Assembly (NCBI GenBank): GCA_035275405.1
Contig: DATEMU010000005.1
Coordinates: forward strand, 186,001-250,000
DNA: 64,000 bases
Source of the DNA: Phycisphaerae bacterium
GTDB taxonomy: Bacteria > Planctomycetota > Phycisphaerae > UBA1845 > UTPLA1
Reading direction: 5' to 3'
Shown: one piece after another, positions 16,085 through 24,606 of the stretch
Position numbering within the stretch: the stretch's first letter is position 1
How the letters are laid out: every line of letters starts with the position of its first letter
Made by a program: the position numbers and the translations under genes
The notes under the pieces: generated by a model
The model's input: only the letters and a program-made list of their open reading frames with translations
What the model was told of the DNA's origin: nothing
Databases searched by the model: none

Positions 16085-17548
16085 TCACACATGCTGTGGC
16101 GGTTCGATCTTCGCCACCTCTCCCGCCGCAAGCTTCTGCTGGTATTCCTTCCACGTCATACTCGGCATGCCGCCGGGCACATTCTTCATCGTGATGCACC
16201 CCTCGACCGGGCAGACCAGCGAGCACATGTTGCAGCCGACGCACATATCCTGCTTGATCGTGAAGACACCGACGTAGCCCTCGCCCATGCCGGGCAGGAC
16301 CTCGACGTCGCCGCTTCTGACGAAGGACATGTTGGGGTTGACGAGCTTGGTGCCGTTGCCGTTGCCATTGGAGGCTTGAGGCTTGAGACCTGAGGCTTGA
16401 GGGGAAGCGGCGGCGGCTCCGTAGCGCCGCACGAACTCCTCCTCCGGAACCTTTTCCCACTTGATCGACTGATGGCAGCCGTCTTCGCAGGCGATGTAGC
16501 ACAGGCCGCAGTGGATGCATTTCTCCTGCGCAATCTCCGCGACGACCTTATTGCCCAGGTCCAGATCGCCCCAGTCGCAGATATTCGGCCCCGCCTTGCC
16601 CGCGAAATCGCTGATCCGCCGGAATCCCTTCTCCCGCATCCAGTTCTTCAGACCGCTCTCCATGTGCTCGACGATGCGGAAGCCGTAGTGCATGACCGCC
16701 GTGCAGACCTGCACGCTCGACGCCCCGACGAGCAGAAATTCGACCGCATCCTGCCACGCCTGAATCCCGCCGATGCCGCTAATGGGAGTCCGCCAGCCGG
16801 GATCGTTGTAAATGCTCGACACCATGTTCAGCGCGATGGGCTTGACTGCCGGGCCGCAGTAGCCGCCGTGCGAGCCCTTCCCCGCGACGGCCGGCTTCGG
16901 CGCAAACGTGTTGAGGTCGATCCCCATGATTGAGTTGATCGTGTTGATCAGGCTGACCGCGTCGGCCCCGCCCTTCTGCGCCGCGCGGGCGATCCCGCGA
17001 ACGTCCGTGATGTTCGGCGTGAGCTTCACCATCACGGGGATCTTCGCCACCTCCTTGCACCAGCGCGTGATCATCTCCGTGTACTCGGGCACCTGCCCGA
17101 CCGCCGCGCCCATGCCGCGCTCGCTCATGCCGTGCGGGCAGCCGAAGTTCAGCTCGATCCCGTCGCAGCCGGTGTCCTGCGTCCGCTTGACGATGTCATG
17201 CCACGTCTCCTGCTTCGACTCGACCATGAGCGAGACGAAAAGGGCGTGGTTCGGGAAGTCCCGCTTGACCTCGCGAATCTCCCGCAGGTTCACCTCCAGC
17301 GGTCGGTCAGTAATCAGCTCGATGTTATTGAGCCCGACGACCTTGCGACCGTCGTAATCGATCGCGCCGTAGCGGCTAGAGACATTGACGATCGGCTCGT
17401 GGTTGATCGTCTTCCACACCGCCCCGCCCCACCCGGCCTCAAAGGCCCGGCGAACCTGGTACGCACTGTTGGTCGGCGGCGCGGACGCCAACCAGAAGGG
17501 GTTGGGGGCCTTCACGCCGCAGAAGGTGATGGAAAGGTCGGGGGTCAT
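16085..17548 (-). CDS. preA: NAD-dependent dihydropyrimidine dehydrogenase, PreA-type
   Basis: FMN/iron-sulfur enzyme that reduces uracil or thymine. 487 residues. The DHOD-like barrel covers about 1-310 (KAPNPFWLASAPPT, ELNFGCPHGMSERGMGAAVGQ, SGIGGIQAWQDAVEFLLVGAS). The C-terminal part has two [4Fe-4S] motifs, CIHCGLCYIAC and CVGCNMCSLVC. Between them is an extra linker of about 30 residues rich in Ala, Ser, Gly and Asn, encoded by a 7-bp tandem repeat. AGGAG lies 6 bases before the ATG. The PreT partner is not in the window. Confidence 0.9.
   Translation of the reverse strand: MTPDLSITFCGVKAPNPFWLASAPPTNSAYQVRRAFEAGWGGAVWKTINHEPIVNVSSRYGAIDYDGRKVVGLNNIELITDRPLEVNLREIREVKRDFPNHALFVSLMVESKQETWHDIVKRTQDTGCDGIELNFGCPHGMSERGMGAAVGQVPEYTEMITRWCKEVAKIPVMVKLTPNITDVRGIARAAQKGGADAVSLINTINSIMGIDLNTFAPKPAVAGKGSHGGYCGPAVKPIALNMVSSIYNDPGWRTPISGIGGIQAWQDAVEFLLVGASSVQVCTAVMHYGFRIVEHMESGLKNWMREKGFRRISDFAGKAGPNICDWGDLDLGNKVVAEIAQEKCIHCGLCYIACEDGCHQSIKWEKVPEEEFVRRYGAAAASPQASGLKPQASNGNGNGTKLVNPNMSFVRSGDVEVLPGMGEGYVGVFTIKQDMCVGCNMCSLVCPVEGCITMKNVPGGMPSMTWKEYQQKLAAGEVAKIEPPQHV
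16373..16400. repeat. 7-bp tandem repeat inside preA
   Basis: Four units of GGCTTGA (third unit GACCTGA) in tandem on the plus strand. They fall in preA codons about 383-392, between the two iron-sulfur motifs, and keep the frame open. Confidence 0.75.
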
Positions 17549-17697
17549 AGCGATCTCCTGTTAAGGGCGACACCCATCGCTCCATGAGCACCACATATTC
17601 TAACCAAATCTTCGAACCCAGAATGGGGGTTCTGCGTAGGGATGTCCTGGGCGATGGATCGCCTCGCATTTCGGAGCCGCGATCAAGGAGGATCACC

Positions 17698-18465
17698 ATG
17701 GACTACAACATTCGCTTCAACTTTGCCAGAACCGCCGCCATCGTCTTCGCCGCGGCCGTTGTCAGCGTCGCCACCAGCGCCGTCGTCGCCTCGCGGGCCT
17801 ATGTCACCCGCGGGGAACAGGCCGTGCGGGCAGACCAAACGATCTACGTCAAAGGCTCGACCCGCAAGCGGATCGCCTCCAACCAGGCCGTCTGGCACAT
17901 CGGCGTCCGCGGCGAGCACAAGGAATTGAAGGAGGCCTACGCCATCCTCGACGTCGGAATCGCCCGGATCAAGAAGTTCCTCACCGACCAGGGTTTCAAG
18001 GACGCCGAAATCTCCCTCGAAGCTATCAATACGACCGAGTTCCACGCCCGCGACGCCAAGGGCAACGAGACCCGCGAGATCACGGCGTACCACCTCTCGC
18101 GCGGCTTCAACGTGACCTCGCGCGACGTGCAGCGCATCGCCCGCGCCGCCGGGGAGGTCACGCAATTCATCCAGGAGGGGGTGCTCGTCATCTCCTGCCA
18201 GCCCGCCTACTACTACACCGGCCTGCCCGCCCTCAAGGTCGATCTCATGGCCGAGGCCGCCAAGGATGCCCGCGACCGGGCGGACAAGATCGCCGGCTCG
18301 GCCGGTTGCCGGGTAGCCGAGGTCCGCTCGGCGCACATGGGCGTCCTGCAGGTGACGCAGCCGTTCTCGACCGACGTAAGCGACGAGGGGACCTACGACA
18401 CAGAGACGATCGAAAAGGATGTGCAGGCCGTGGTGACGATCAGCTTTCGCATCGAACCGGAGTAA
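17698..18465 (+). CDS. SIMPL (DUF541) domain protein
   Basis: 255 residues: an N-terminal membrane helix (about 8-32), then the SIMPL pattern starting QTIYVKGSTRKRIASNQAVWHIGVRGEHKELKEAY (about 46-82) and ending in a VVTISFRIEP strand. SIMPL proteins are periplasmic or surface-exposed, with a BP26/OMP28-like fold; function is poorly known. ATG 17698 has AAGGAGG six bases upstream, so the longer frame from 17584 is rejected. It is divergent from preA. Confidence 0.85.
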   Translation: MDYNIRFNFARTAAIVFAAAVVSVATSAVVASRAYVTRGEQAVRADQTIYVKGSTRKRIASNQAVWHIGVRGEHKELKEAYAILDVGIARIKKFLTDQGFKDAEISLEAINTTEFHARDAKGNETREITAYHLSRGFNVTSRDVQRIARAAGEVTQFIQEGVLVISCQPAYYYTGLPALKVDLMAEAAKDARDRADKIAGSAGCRVAEVRSAHMGVLQVTQPFSTDVSDEGTYDTETIEKDVQAVVTISFRIEPE

Positions 18466-18473
18466 CAGATTGA

Positions 18474-18597
18474 ACCACAGAGGCTCAGAGGCACCGAGAC
18501 GACAGGAGGCAAGGGTTCGTTGGATTACGGCGTTTTTGTGCAAGGGTTCTGGACCCATTTCCAAGGGTCATCTCTGTGTCTCCGTGCCTCTGTGGTG
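18474..18597. repeat. inverted-arm repeat element
   Basis: Arms beginning ACCACAGAGGC (18474-18500) and ending GCCTCTGTGGT (18572-18596) face each other around about 70 bp. A single arm of the same family occurs at 37-58 inside the first gene. The element fills the gap between the SIMPL gene and smc and could end transcription as a long hairpin. Confidence 0.7.
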
Positions 18598-18789
18598 ATC
18601 CTCTGAAACCGCTGGTGGCGTAGGCAATCCACAGTCGATACAATACTTAGACTCGGTCGGTAAGGGCCGGCCGATCGAAATCGCCGTCCGCTGGGCAGGA
18701 GGCCCGGCTGGTCTGAAAGACCCACATCGCCGTCCATCCCCAATGCGGGGGGTTGCGATGTCGTTGCAGCATGGAGGCTTGCAAGACAG

Positions 18790-21700
18790 ATGATCCTCAA
18801 GCGTCTCACCGCCACCGGTTTCAAGAGCTTCGCCGACAAGACCGAGTTGGACTTCGGCCCGGGGATTACGTGCATCGTCGGGCCGAACGGCTGCGGCAAA
18901 TCCAACGTCGTCGATGCCATCAAGTGGGTCCTCGGGGAGCAGTCCGCCAAAAGTCTCCGCGGCAAGCAGATGATGGACGTCATCTTCAACGGCTCGGGAA
19001 CACGCAAGAGTCTCGGGCTCGCCCAGGTCGACCTGACCTTCGACAACTCCGACCACCTGCTCCCGACGGACCAAACCGAGGTCGTCGTCTCCCGGCGGCT
19101 CTACCGCTCCGGTGAGAGCGAGTACCTCCTGAACAAGCAGGTCTGCCGCCTCAAGGACGTCAAGGAACTGTTCATGGACACCGGCGTCGGCATCGACGCC
19201 TATAGCGTCATCGAGCAGGGCCGCGTGGACGTGCTGCTCCAGGCCAACCCGGCCGACCGACGGCTGATCTTTGAAGAGGCCGCGGGCATCAGCAAGTACA
19301 AGGTCCGCAAGAAAGAAGCCCAGCGGCGGCTGGAGCGCGTCAACCAGAACCTCCTCCGCGTGCAGGACATCATCGAAGAAAACGAGAAGCGCCTGCGGAG
19401 CGTCAAGCTCGCGGCCGGCAAAGCACGCAACTACCAGACCTATAGCCAGCAGCTCCGCGAGCTGCGCAGCACCTACGCGTTGGCGGAGTACCACCGGCTG
19501 CGGACGACGGAGGATGACCTGTCCCGCGAGGCAACCGCGCTTTCTGACGAGGCAACGCGCATCCGCACGGACATCTCCGACCACGAGACTAGGGCCAGCC
19601 AGGCGAACGTCCGCATCATTGAATTGGAACACGAGACATCGGAGGCCGAAGGTCGCCTGCTGACCGTCCAGTCGCAGATGACCGGCCAGGAGGAGCGGAT
19701 CGCCGCCGCGCAGCGCCGCATTGCGGACCAGACCGATCTGCTCGGTCGTTCGCGCGACCGGTTGGCCGGGTTCGAGGGGCAGGTCGCCGCGCTCGTGGCC
19801 AAGCTGACAGATCAGCGGCAGCTTGCGGAGACAGTCGAGGCGGAACTGCGGAGCGTGCAACAGGAATTGTCCGGCCTGCAGCAGCGCGATCACGCCTCGG
19901 CGGGTGACCTCCTCCAGACGCAGCGCAATTTGGAAGACGAAAAGGCGGGCATCATCGACCTGCTTCGCCGCACCAGCCAGCTCAATAACGAAATCCAGGG
20001 CCTCAATCTTCAGCACGAGTCGCTCGCCGATCAGAAGGCCCGGCTGGACGAGCGTGACGCGGCCATCGCCGGCGAACTGACCGAGGCGATGTCGAAGCAG
20101 CAGCAACTATCGTCCCGTCGGGACGAAGTCCTCGACCTGATCGAGGACCAGAGCAAGAAGCTGGAGGAGACGCGCGATCGACTGACCGCCGTCGCCCAGC
20201 ACCGCGCGACGCTCGTCGACCAGCACGCCGCCGCCAAAGAATACCGCAGCGGTCTCGAAAGCCGCCGCCAACTCCTCGCCGAACAGGACCGCCGCCACGA
20301 GGGCCTCCTCGCCGGAGCAAAAGAAATCCTCGACCGCCGCGACGCCGCCCTCAATCCCTCAATCCCTCAATCCCTTAATCCCTCGTTCTCCTACGTCCGC
20401 GGCGCCGTCGGCGAACTCTTCGAAGCCGACGTCGCCCACGCCGGCATCGTCGAAGCCGTCCTCGGCAACTTCGAGAAGTATCTCGTCGTCACGAAACGCG
20501 ACCTGCTCCTGGCCGATCGCGATCAGCTTGCGGATCTTTCGGGACCGGTCCGTGCGTTTTGCCTCGACGCGATCCCGGCCCCGATCGCGGGCCCCGATTT
20601 GACGGCGCAAGACGGCTTCATCGCACGCCTCATTGACTGGGTGCGCTACCCCGAAGATTGTTCGCAGCTCGCCCGTTACCTCCTCGGCCGCACCTATGTG
20701 GTCGAGTCGGTGGACGACGCGCGGCGCATGGCGGCGCTCGATCCCGCCGGCGCCCGCTTCATCACGATGGATGGGCTCATCTGGGACGACGGCGGCCGCG
20801 TCGGTCTCGGCCCGCTCGGCGTCGGCACCGGCCTGATCAGCCGCCGCAGCGAACTTCGCGAACTCGCGTCACAACTCGCCGAGGTTGAGCAGCGCATCAC
20901 CACGCTGGCGGACGGTCTCGCCCAAAGCGAGTCCGAGGCGAGCCACCTCGAAAACGTCTTGCAGGACCTGCGCAACGCAATCTTCGAAGCCAACACGCAG
21001 CGAGTGGAAGTTTCTGCGCAACTGACCGCGGTGGACGAAGTCGTTGCCAATCTTTCCGCCGAACGTCCCGTGATCGCATCCGAAGTTTCCGTCCTGCTCA
21101 ACCGCCTGACGGAGATGCAGGAAAAGGAGAAAGCGAGCCGGGCCAACCTGTCGCAACTGGAGACTGCCAATACCGAGGGCGAGCGGGCCGTCGCGGATTT
21201 GCAGTCAAAAATCGACGCCTTGACCGCCGAACGGCAGCAACTCGCCGAGTCGATCACGGCCGCGCGGGTCCGCGCCGGCGAACTGGCACAGCAGCGTTCC
21301 TCCATTGCCACGACCATCGCCGAAATTGAGGCGACACGGGGCCAACTGCAGGCCGACCGCGATCAGGCCGAGCGCGACGTGGCGCTCGCCCAGGATCGCA
21401 TCACCCAATCGCAGTCGCAGATGGCCGAGGCTCAGGCCGCGCTGGCCGCGCTGACGCAGGAACATCATGAACTGACCGCCCGCGCCAGGGCCCTTCGCGA
21501 CGAACGCGATACCTTGCGATCCGCCGTGGATGAACACGCCAGCGAGGCCCGGCGGCTCCGCGGCGAGCAGGAGAAGATCGAAGCGCAGCTCCACGAGCGG
21601 CAGATCAAGTTGCAGGAAGTTCGCGTGCGGCGGGAGGACCTGACCGCCCGCGTGGCCGAGGAGCTGACGGTGGACCTCGCCGCCCAATACGTGAATTACC

Positions 21701-22392
21701 AGCCCGATCAAGAGCAGGATTGGCCGGCGGTCGAGGCGCAGATCGAGGAGCTTCGCCAGAAAATCGAGCGGTTGGGGAACGTCAATCTCGACGCCATCAA
21801 TGAGCAGGAGGACCTGGAAAATCGGCTCACCTTCCTCACGACGCAGTCCGACGACCTGCGCACGAGCGAGCGGCAATTGCTGGCCCTGATTGAAAAGCTC
21901 AACAGCGAGTCGCAGCAGCGCTTCCTGGAGACCTTTAAGGCCGTCGCCGAGCACTTTTCCGCGCTGTTCAAGAAGCTCTTCGGCGGCGGTCGCGCCGAGT
22001 TGACGCTCATGGACGAGAGCGACGTCCTCGAGTGCGGCATCGAGATCATGGCCCGGCCGCCGGGCAAGGAGCCGCAGTCCATCAGCCTGCTCTCCGGTGG
22101 CGAGAAGACGATGACCGCGATCGCGCTGCTGCTCGCGGTCTTCAAGAGTCGCCCATCGCCGTTTGTCCTGCTCGACGAAGTGGACGCCGCGCTGGACGAG
22201 GCCAACAACGTCCGCTTCAACCACGTCATTCAGGAATTCGTGCGCCACTCGCAATTCATCGTCATCACGCACTCCAAGCGGACGATGAGCATCGGCGACG
22301 TGCTCTACGGCATCACCATGCAGGAAGCCGGCGTCTCCAAGCGTGTCAGTGTCCGCTTCGAGGAAGACCGGCCCGAGTCGGCCGTGGCGTAA
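18790..22392 (+). CDS. smc: chromosome segregation protein SMC
   Basis: 1200 residues, normal SMC length. Walker A GPNGCGKS at 31-38, coiled coil about 165-515, hinge about 533-690 (YVRGAVGELFEADVAHAGIVEAVLGN near its start), second coiled coil, then the ABC signature LLSGGEKTMTAIALL and Walker B FVLLDEVDAALDE, ending with the D-loop and ITHSKRTM. SMC homodimerises and with ScpA/ScpB compacts chromosomes. Residues 520-531 (NPSIPQSLNPS region) come from an 8-bp tandem repeat placed just before the hinge. GGAGG lies 12 bases before the ATG, a long spacing. Confidence 0.96.
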   Translation: MILKRLTATGFKSFADKTELDFGPGITCIVGPNGCGKSNVVDAIKWVLGEQSAKSLRGKQMMDVIFNGSGTRKSLGLAQVDLTFDNSDHLLPTDQTEVVVSRRLYRSGESEYLLNKQVCRLKDVKELFMDTGVGIDAYSVIEQGRVDVLLQANPADRRLIFEEAAGISKYKVRKKEAQRRLERVNQNLLRVQDIIEENEKRLRSVKLAAGKARNYQTYSQQLRELRSTYALAEYHRLRTTEDDLSREATALSDEATRIRTDISDHETRASQANVRIIELEHETSEAEGRLLTVQSQMTGQEERIAAAQRRIADQTDLLGRSRDRLAGFEGQVAALVAKLTDQRQLAETVEAELRSVQQELSGLQQRDHASAGDLLQTQRNLEDEKAGIIDLLRRTSQLNNEIQGLNLQHESLADQKARLDERDAAIAGELTEAMSKQQQLSSRRDEVLDLIEDQSKKLEETRDRLTAVAQHRATLVDQHAAAKEYRSGLESRRQLLAEQDRRHEGLLAGAKEILDRRDAALNPSIPQSLNPSFSYVRGAVGELFEADVAHAGIVEAVLGNFEKYLVVTKRDLLLADRDQLADLSGPVRAFCLDAIPAPIAGPDLTAQDGFIARLIDWVRYPEDCSQLARYLLGRTYVVESVDDARRMAALDPAGARFITMDGLIWDDGGRVGLGPLGVGTGLISRRSELRELASQLAEVEQRITTLADGLAQSESEASHLENVLQDLRNAIFEANTQRVEVSAQLTAVDEVVANLSAERPVIASEVSVLLNRLTEMQEKEKASRANLSQLETANTEGERAVADLQSKIDALTAERQQLAESITAARVRAGELAQQRSSIATTIAEIEATRGQLQADRDQAERDVALAQDRITQSQSQMAEAQAALAALTQEHHELTARARALRDERDTLRSAVDEHASEARRLRGEQEKIEAQLHERQIKLQEVRVRREDLTARVAEELTVDLAAQYVNYQPDQEQDWPAVEAQIEELRQKIERLGNVNLDAINEQEDLENRLTFLTTQSDDLRTSERQLLALIEKLNSESQQRFLETFKAVAEHFSALFKKLFGGGRAELTLMDESDVLECGIEIMARPPGKEPQSISLLSGGEKTMTAIALLLAVFKSRPSPFVLLDEVDAALDEANNVRFNHVIQEFVRHSQFIVITHSKRTMSIGDVLYGITMQEAGVSKRVSVRFEEDRPESAVA
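20348..20385. repeat. 8-bp tandem repeat inside smc
   Basis: CCCTCAAT is repeated three times, followed by CCCTTAAT and a partial fifth unit. It encodes an Asn-Pro-Ser/Ile-Pro-Gln repeat at the coiled-coil/hinge border. Because 8-bp units shift frame one by one, only certain copy numbers keep smc open. Confidence 0.8.
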
Positions 22393-22430
22393 CAGCGATC
22401 ATTTTCTCGCGCACGGTCCGCTCGATCCGG

Positions 22431-22436
22431 TAAAAT
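22431..22436 (+). promoter_or_regulatory. -10 box abutting the ClC gene
   Basis: TAAAAT ends 6 bases before the ATG at 22443 and there is no Shine-Dalgarno between them. The -35 region is weak. If used, the mRNA would start at or next to the A of the start codon (leaderless). Confidence 0.4.
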
Positions 22437-22442
22437 CCCGAC

Positions 22443-24533
22443 ATGGCCGGTTTCGGCTCCATACTCCATCGCCTCCCCAAGCCCGCCGCCCGGTGGAGCC
22501 GGCTCTTTGGTCTCGGAATCCTCGTGGGCGTACTCGGCGGACTCGCCGCCGCCGGCCTCGAATGGGCGCTGCATCACGGAACCGCGCTGCTCGTCGGCCG
22601 CTTCGCGCACCTGGGCAGTCCGGAGGTCCTTCGCTTCGAGTGGGGCGTCCTGCTGCTGCCGGCGCTCGGCGGGCTCCTTTCCGGACTCTTAATCCGATGG
22701 CTTTGTCCGCTAGACGCGAAGGGTCACGGTACCGACGTTTTCATTCGCGCGTTCCATCGCGGGATGGGTCGCTTGCAACTGCGAGGCCCGCTGGTCAAGG
22801 CGGTTGGCGCGGCTGGCGTCATCTCCTGCGGAGGATCGGCCGGCCCCGAAGGTCCCACCGCCGCCCTGGGTTCGGCGATCGGTTCCACCGTCGGCGGGCT
22901 CTTCCACCTCACTCCGCGCGAACGGCGAATCCTGCTCGTCGCCGGATGCGCCGCGGGGGTCGGAGCGATTTTCCGCTGCCCGCTCGGCGGCGCGCTCTTC
23001 GCCGTCAGCGTCCTCTACCGCGAGCCGGAATTCGAATCGGAAGCGATCGTCCCCAGCTTCGTCTCCTCCGTCATTGCCTACTCGACTTTCATGACGCTGT
23101 GGGGCGGCCTCGGCCATTACACCTACCTGCTCTCTGGCGCCGGCGCGCTCGGCTTTCGCTCCATGGTCGAACTCGTTCCCTATGCCTTGCTCGGCCCGTT
23201 GTGCGGCCTGGCCGCGATCCTCTTCACGACTTCACTCCGCTTCGTCGAGGAACGCGTCGTTCCGTGGACGCGGTTGCCCCGATGGTTCACCCCCGCGGTC
23301 GGCGGACTCGCGACCGGGGCATTGGCGTGCGTGCTTCCGCAAGTCATGGACGGCCGCTACCTGTTCATCCAAAACGCCATGAATGGGTTTCCCGACGTCG
23401 GATTCGGCATAGGCGGATGGGCGCTCTTGTTTGCCGGCGTGGTCGTGGCCAAGTGCATCGCCACGGCCTGCACCGTCGGCAGCGGCGCCTCCGGCGGCGC
23501 GCTCGGGCCGTCTGTCTTCCTGGGCGGCGTCGTCGGCGCATTTCTCGGCGCCAGCCTCCAGGCCTTCATGCCCGAAACCTTCGCCGCTAATCCCGACTTG
23601 CGCCGCGCGCTGATCCCCGTCGGCATGGGCGGCGTCCTCGCGACCACCATGCGCACGCCGCTCGCCGCCATGGTCATGGTGATGGAGATGACCGGCAGCT
23701 ATGGGCTCATCGTCCCGCTCATGCTCGTCTGCGTCTGCGCCTACGTCGTGGGAGGCCGATGGGGGTTGAACCGACAGCAGGTCCGCGGTATCGCCGAGTC
23801 GCCCGCCCACGCCGGCGACATGATGATCCACTTGCTGGAATCGTGGCGGGTGGGCGACGTGATGGAACCGAATTGGTCACCGATGGTGACGCCCGATACT
23901 CCGCTCCGCGAACTCGTCGCCCAGCTTCGTCCCGGCACGCGGCCGGTCTTCGCCGTCGCGGAAGGCCAACGCCTGCGAGGTCTCATTTCGGTCACCGATC
24001 TCCGCCGCATCATGGCGGAGCCCGGCCTGGCCGAGGTGGTTATCGCGTCCGACATCATGACCACACAGTTGGAAGCCGTGCTACCGGATGAGGACGCCTA
24101 CACGGCGCTCGCGCAACTCGCGCGGACCCACCACGACGTCCTGCCCGTCGTTCAGCGCGGCAGCCGCGGGCGATGGCTGGGGATGCTCACGCGCGAGCGG
24201 ATCTTCGAGCGCGTCCGCGAGGGAGTCGCGCGGATGCAAACCCTGATGCTCGAAGAGCACGACGGCCTGAAGGCGATCGAGAGCGAGGGCCGGCTCCAGC
24301 AACTGGTGATGGGCGTCGCGCCGATGAAAAAAGACGTGATTCAGCGGCTCATTGTCCCCGTCGACGCCGTCGGCCAGTCCCTCCGCCAGTCGGACTTTCG
24401 CCGGAAGTACGGAGCGCAGGTCATTGCCATTGAGAAGCCGGACGGTTCGATCCAGTGTCCGCCGGATCTGGATGCGCCGCTCGTGACAGGTCAGCGGCTC
24501 CTGGCGATTGTGCCGCAACCAGACGGCGGATAG
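22443..24533 (+). CDS. ClC chloride channel/antiporter with CBS pair and TrkA-C tail
   Basis: 696 residues. About ten to twelve membrane helices (20-440) with GSAGPEGP at 131-138, whose Glu136 matches the gating Glu of GREGP, and GSGASGGALGPSVFLGG (about 346-362) for the second anion-binding helix start. Two CBS domains follow (about 470-525 and 535-595). The last 65 residues (MKKDVIQRLIVPVDAVGQSL, then YGAQVIAIEKPDG and VTGQRLLAIV) look like a TrkA-C/RCK-C ligand-binding unit. That gives two separate regulatory modules on one channel. No ribosome site; see the -10 box at 22431. Confidence 0.9.
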   Translation: MAGFGSILHRLPKPAARWSRLFGLGILVGVLGGLAAAGLEWALHHGTALLVGRFAHLGSPEVLRFEWGVLLLPALGGLLSGLLIRWLCPLDAKGHGTDVFIRAFHRGMGRLQLRGPLVKAVGAAGVISCGGSAGPEGPTAALGSAIGSTVGGLFHLTPRERRILLVAGCAAGVGAIFRCPLGGALFAVSVLYREPEFESEAIVPSFVSSVIAYSTFMTLWGGLGHYTYLLSGAGALGFRSMVELVPYALLGPLCGLAAILFTTSLRFVEERVVPWTRLPRWFTPAVGGLATGALACVLPQVMDGRYLFIQNAMNGFPDVGFGIGGWALLFAGVVVAKCIATACTVGSGASGGALGPSVFLGGVVGAFLGASLQAFMPETFAANPDLRRALIPVGMGGVLATTMRTPLAAMVMVMEMTGSYGLIVPLMLVCVCAYVVGGRWGLNRQQVRGIAESPAHAGDMMIHLLESWRVGDVMEPNWSPMVTPDTPLRELVAQLRPGTRPVFAVAEGQRLRGLISVTDLRRIMAEPGLAEVVIASDIMTTQLEAVLPDEDAYTALAQLARTHHDVLPVVQRGSRGRWLGMLTRERIFERVREGVARMQTLMLEEHDGLKAIESEGRLQQLVMGVAPMKKDVIQRLIVPVDAVGQSLRQSDFRRKYGAQVIAIEKPDGSIQCPPDLDAPLVTGQRLLAIVPQPDGG

Positions 24534-24568
24534 GACGATCCGCCGTTCGGCTGTGATGATTCGCGCTG

Positions 24569-24598
24569 TTGGAGGCCACTGCCCGGCGTCGATATAGT
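24569..24598 (+). promoter_or_regulatory. promoter abutting murJ
   Basis: TTGGAG (24569-24574) and TATAGT (24593-24598) are 18 bp apart. The -10 box ends 8 bases before the murJ ATG, and no Shine-Dalgarno is present, so a leaderless mRNA is expected. Confidence 0.5.
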
Positions 24599-24606
24599 CG
24601 CAGCCT

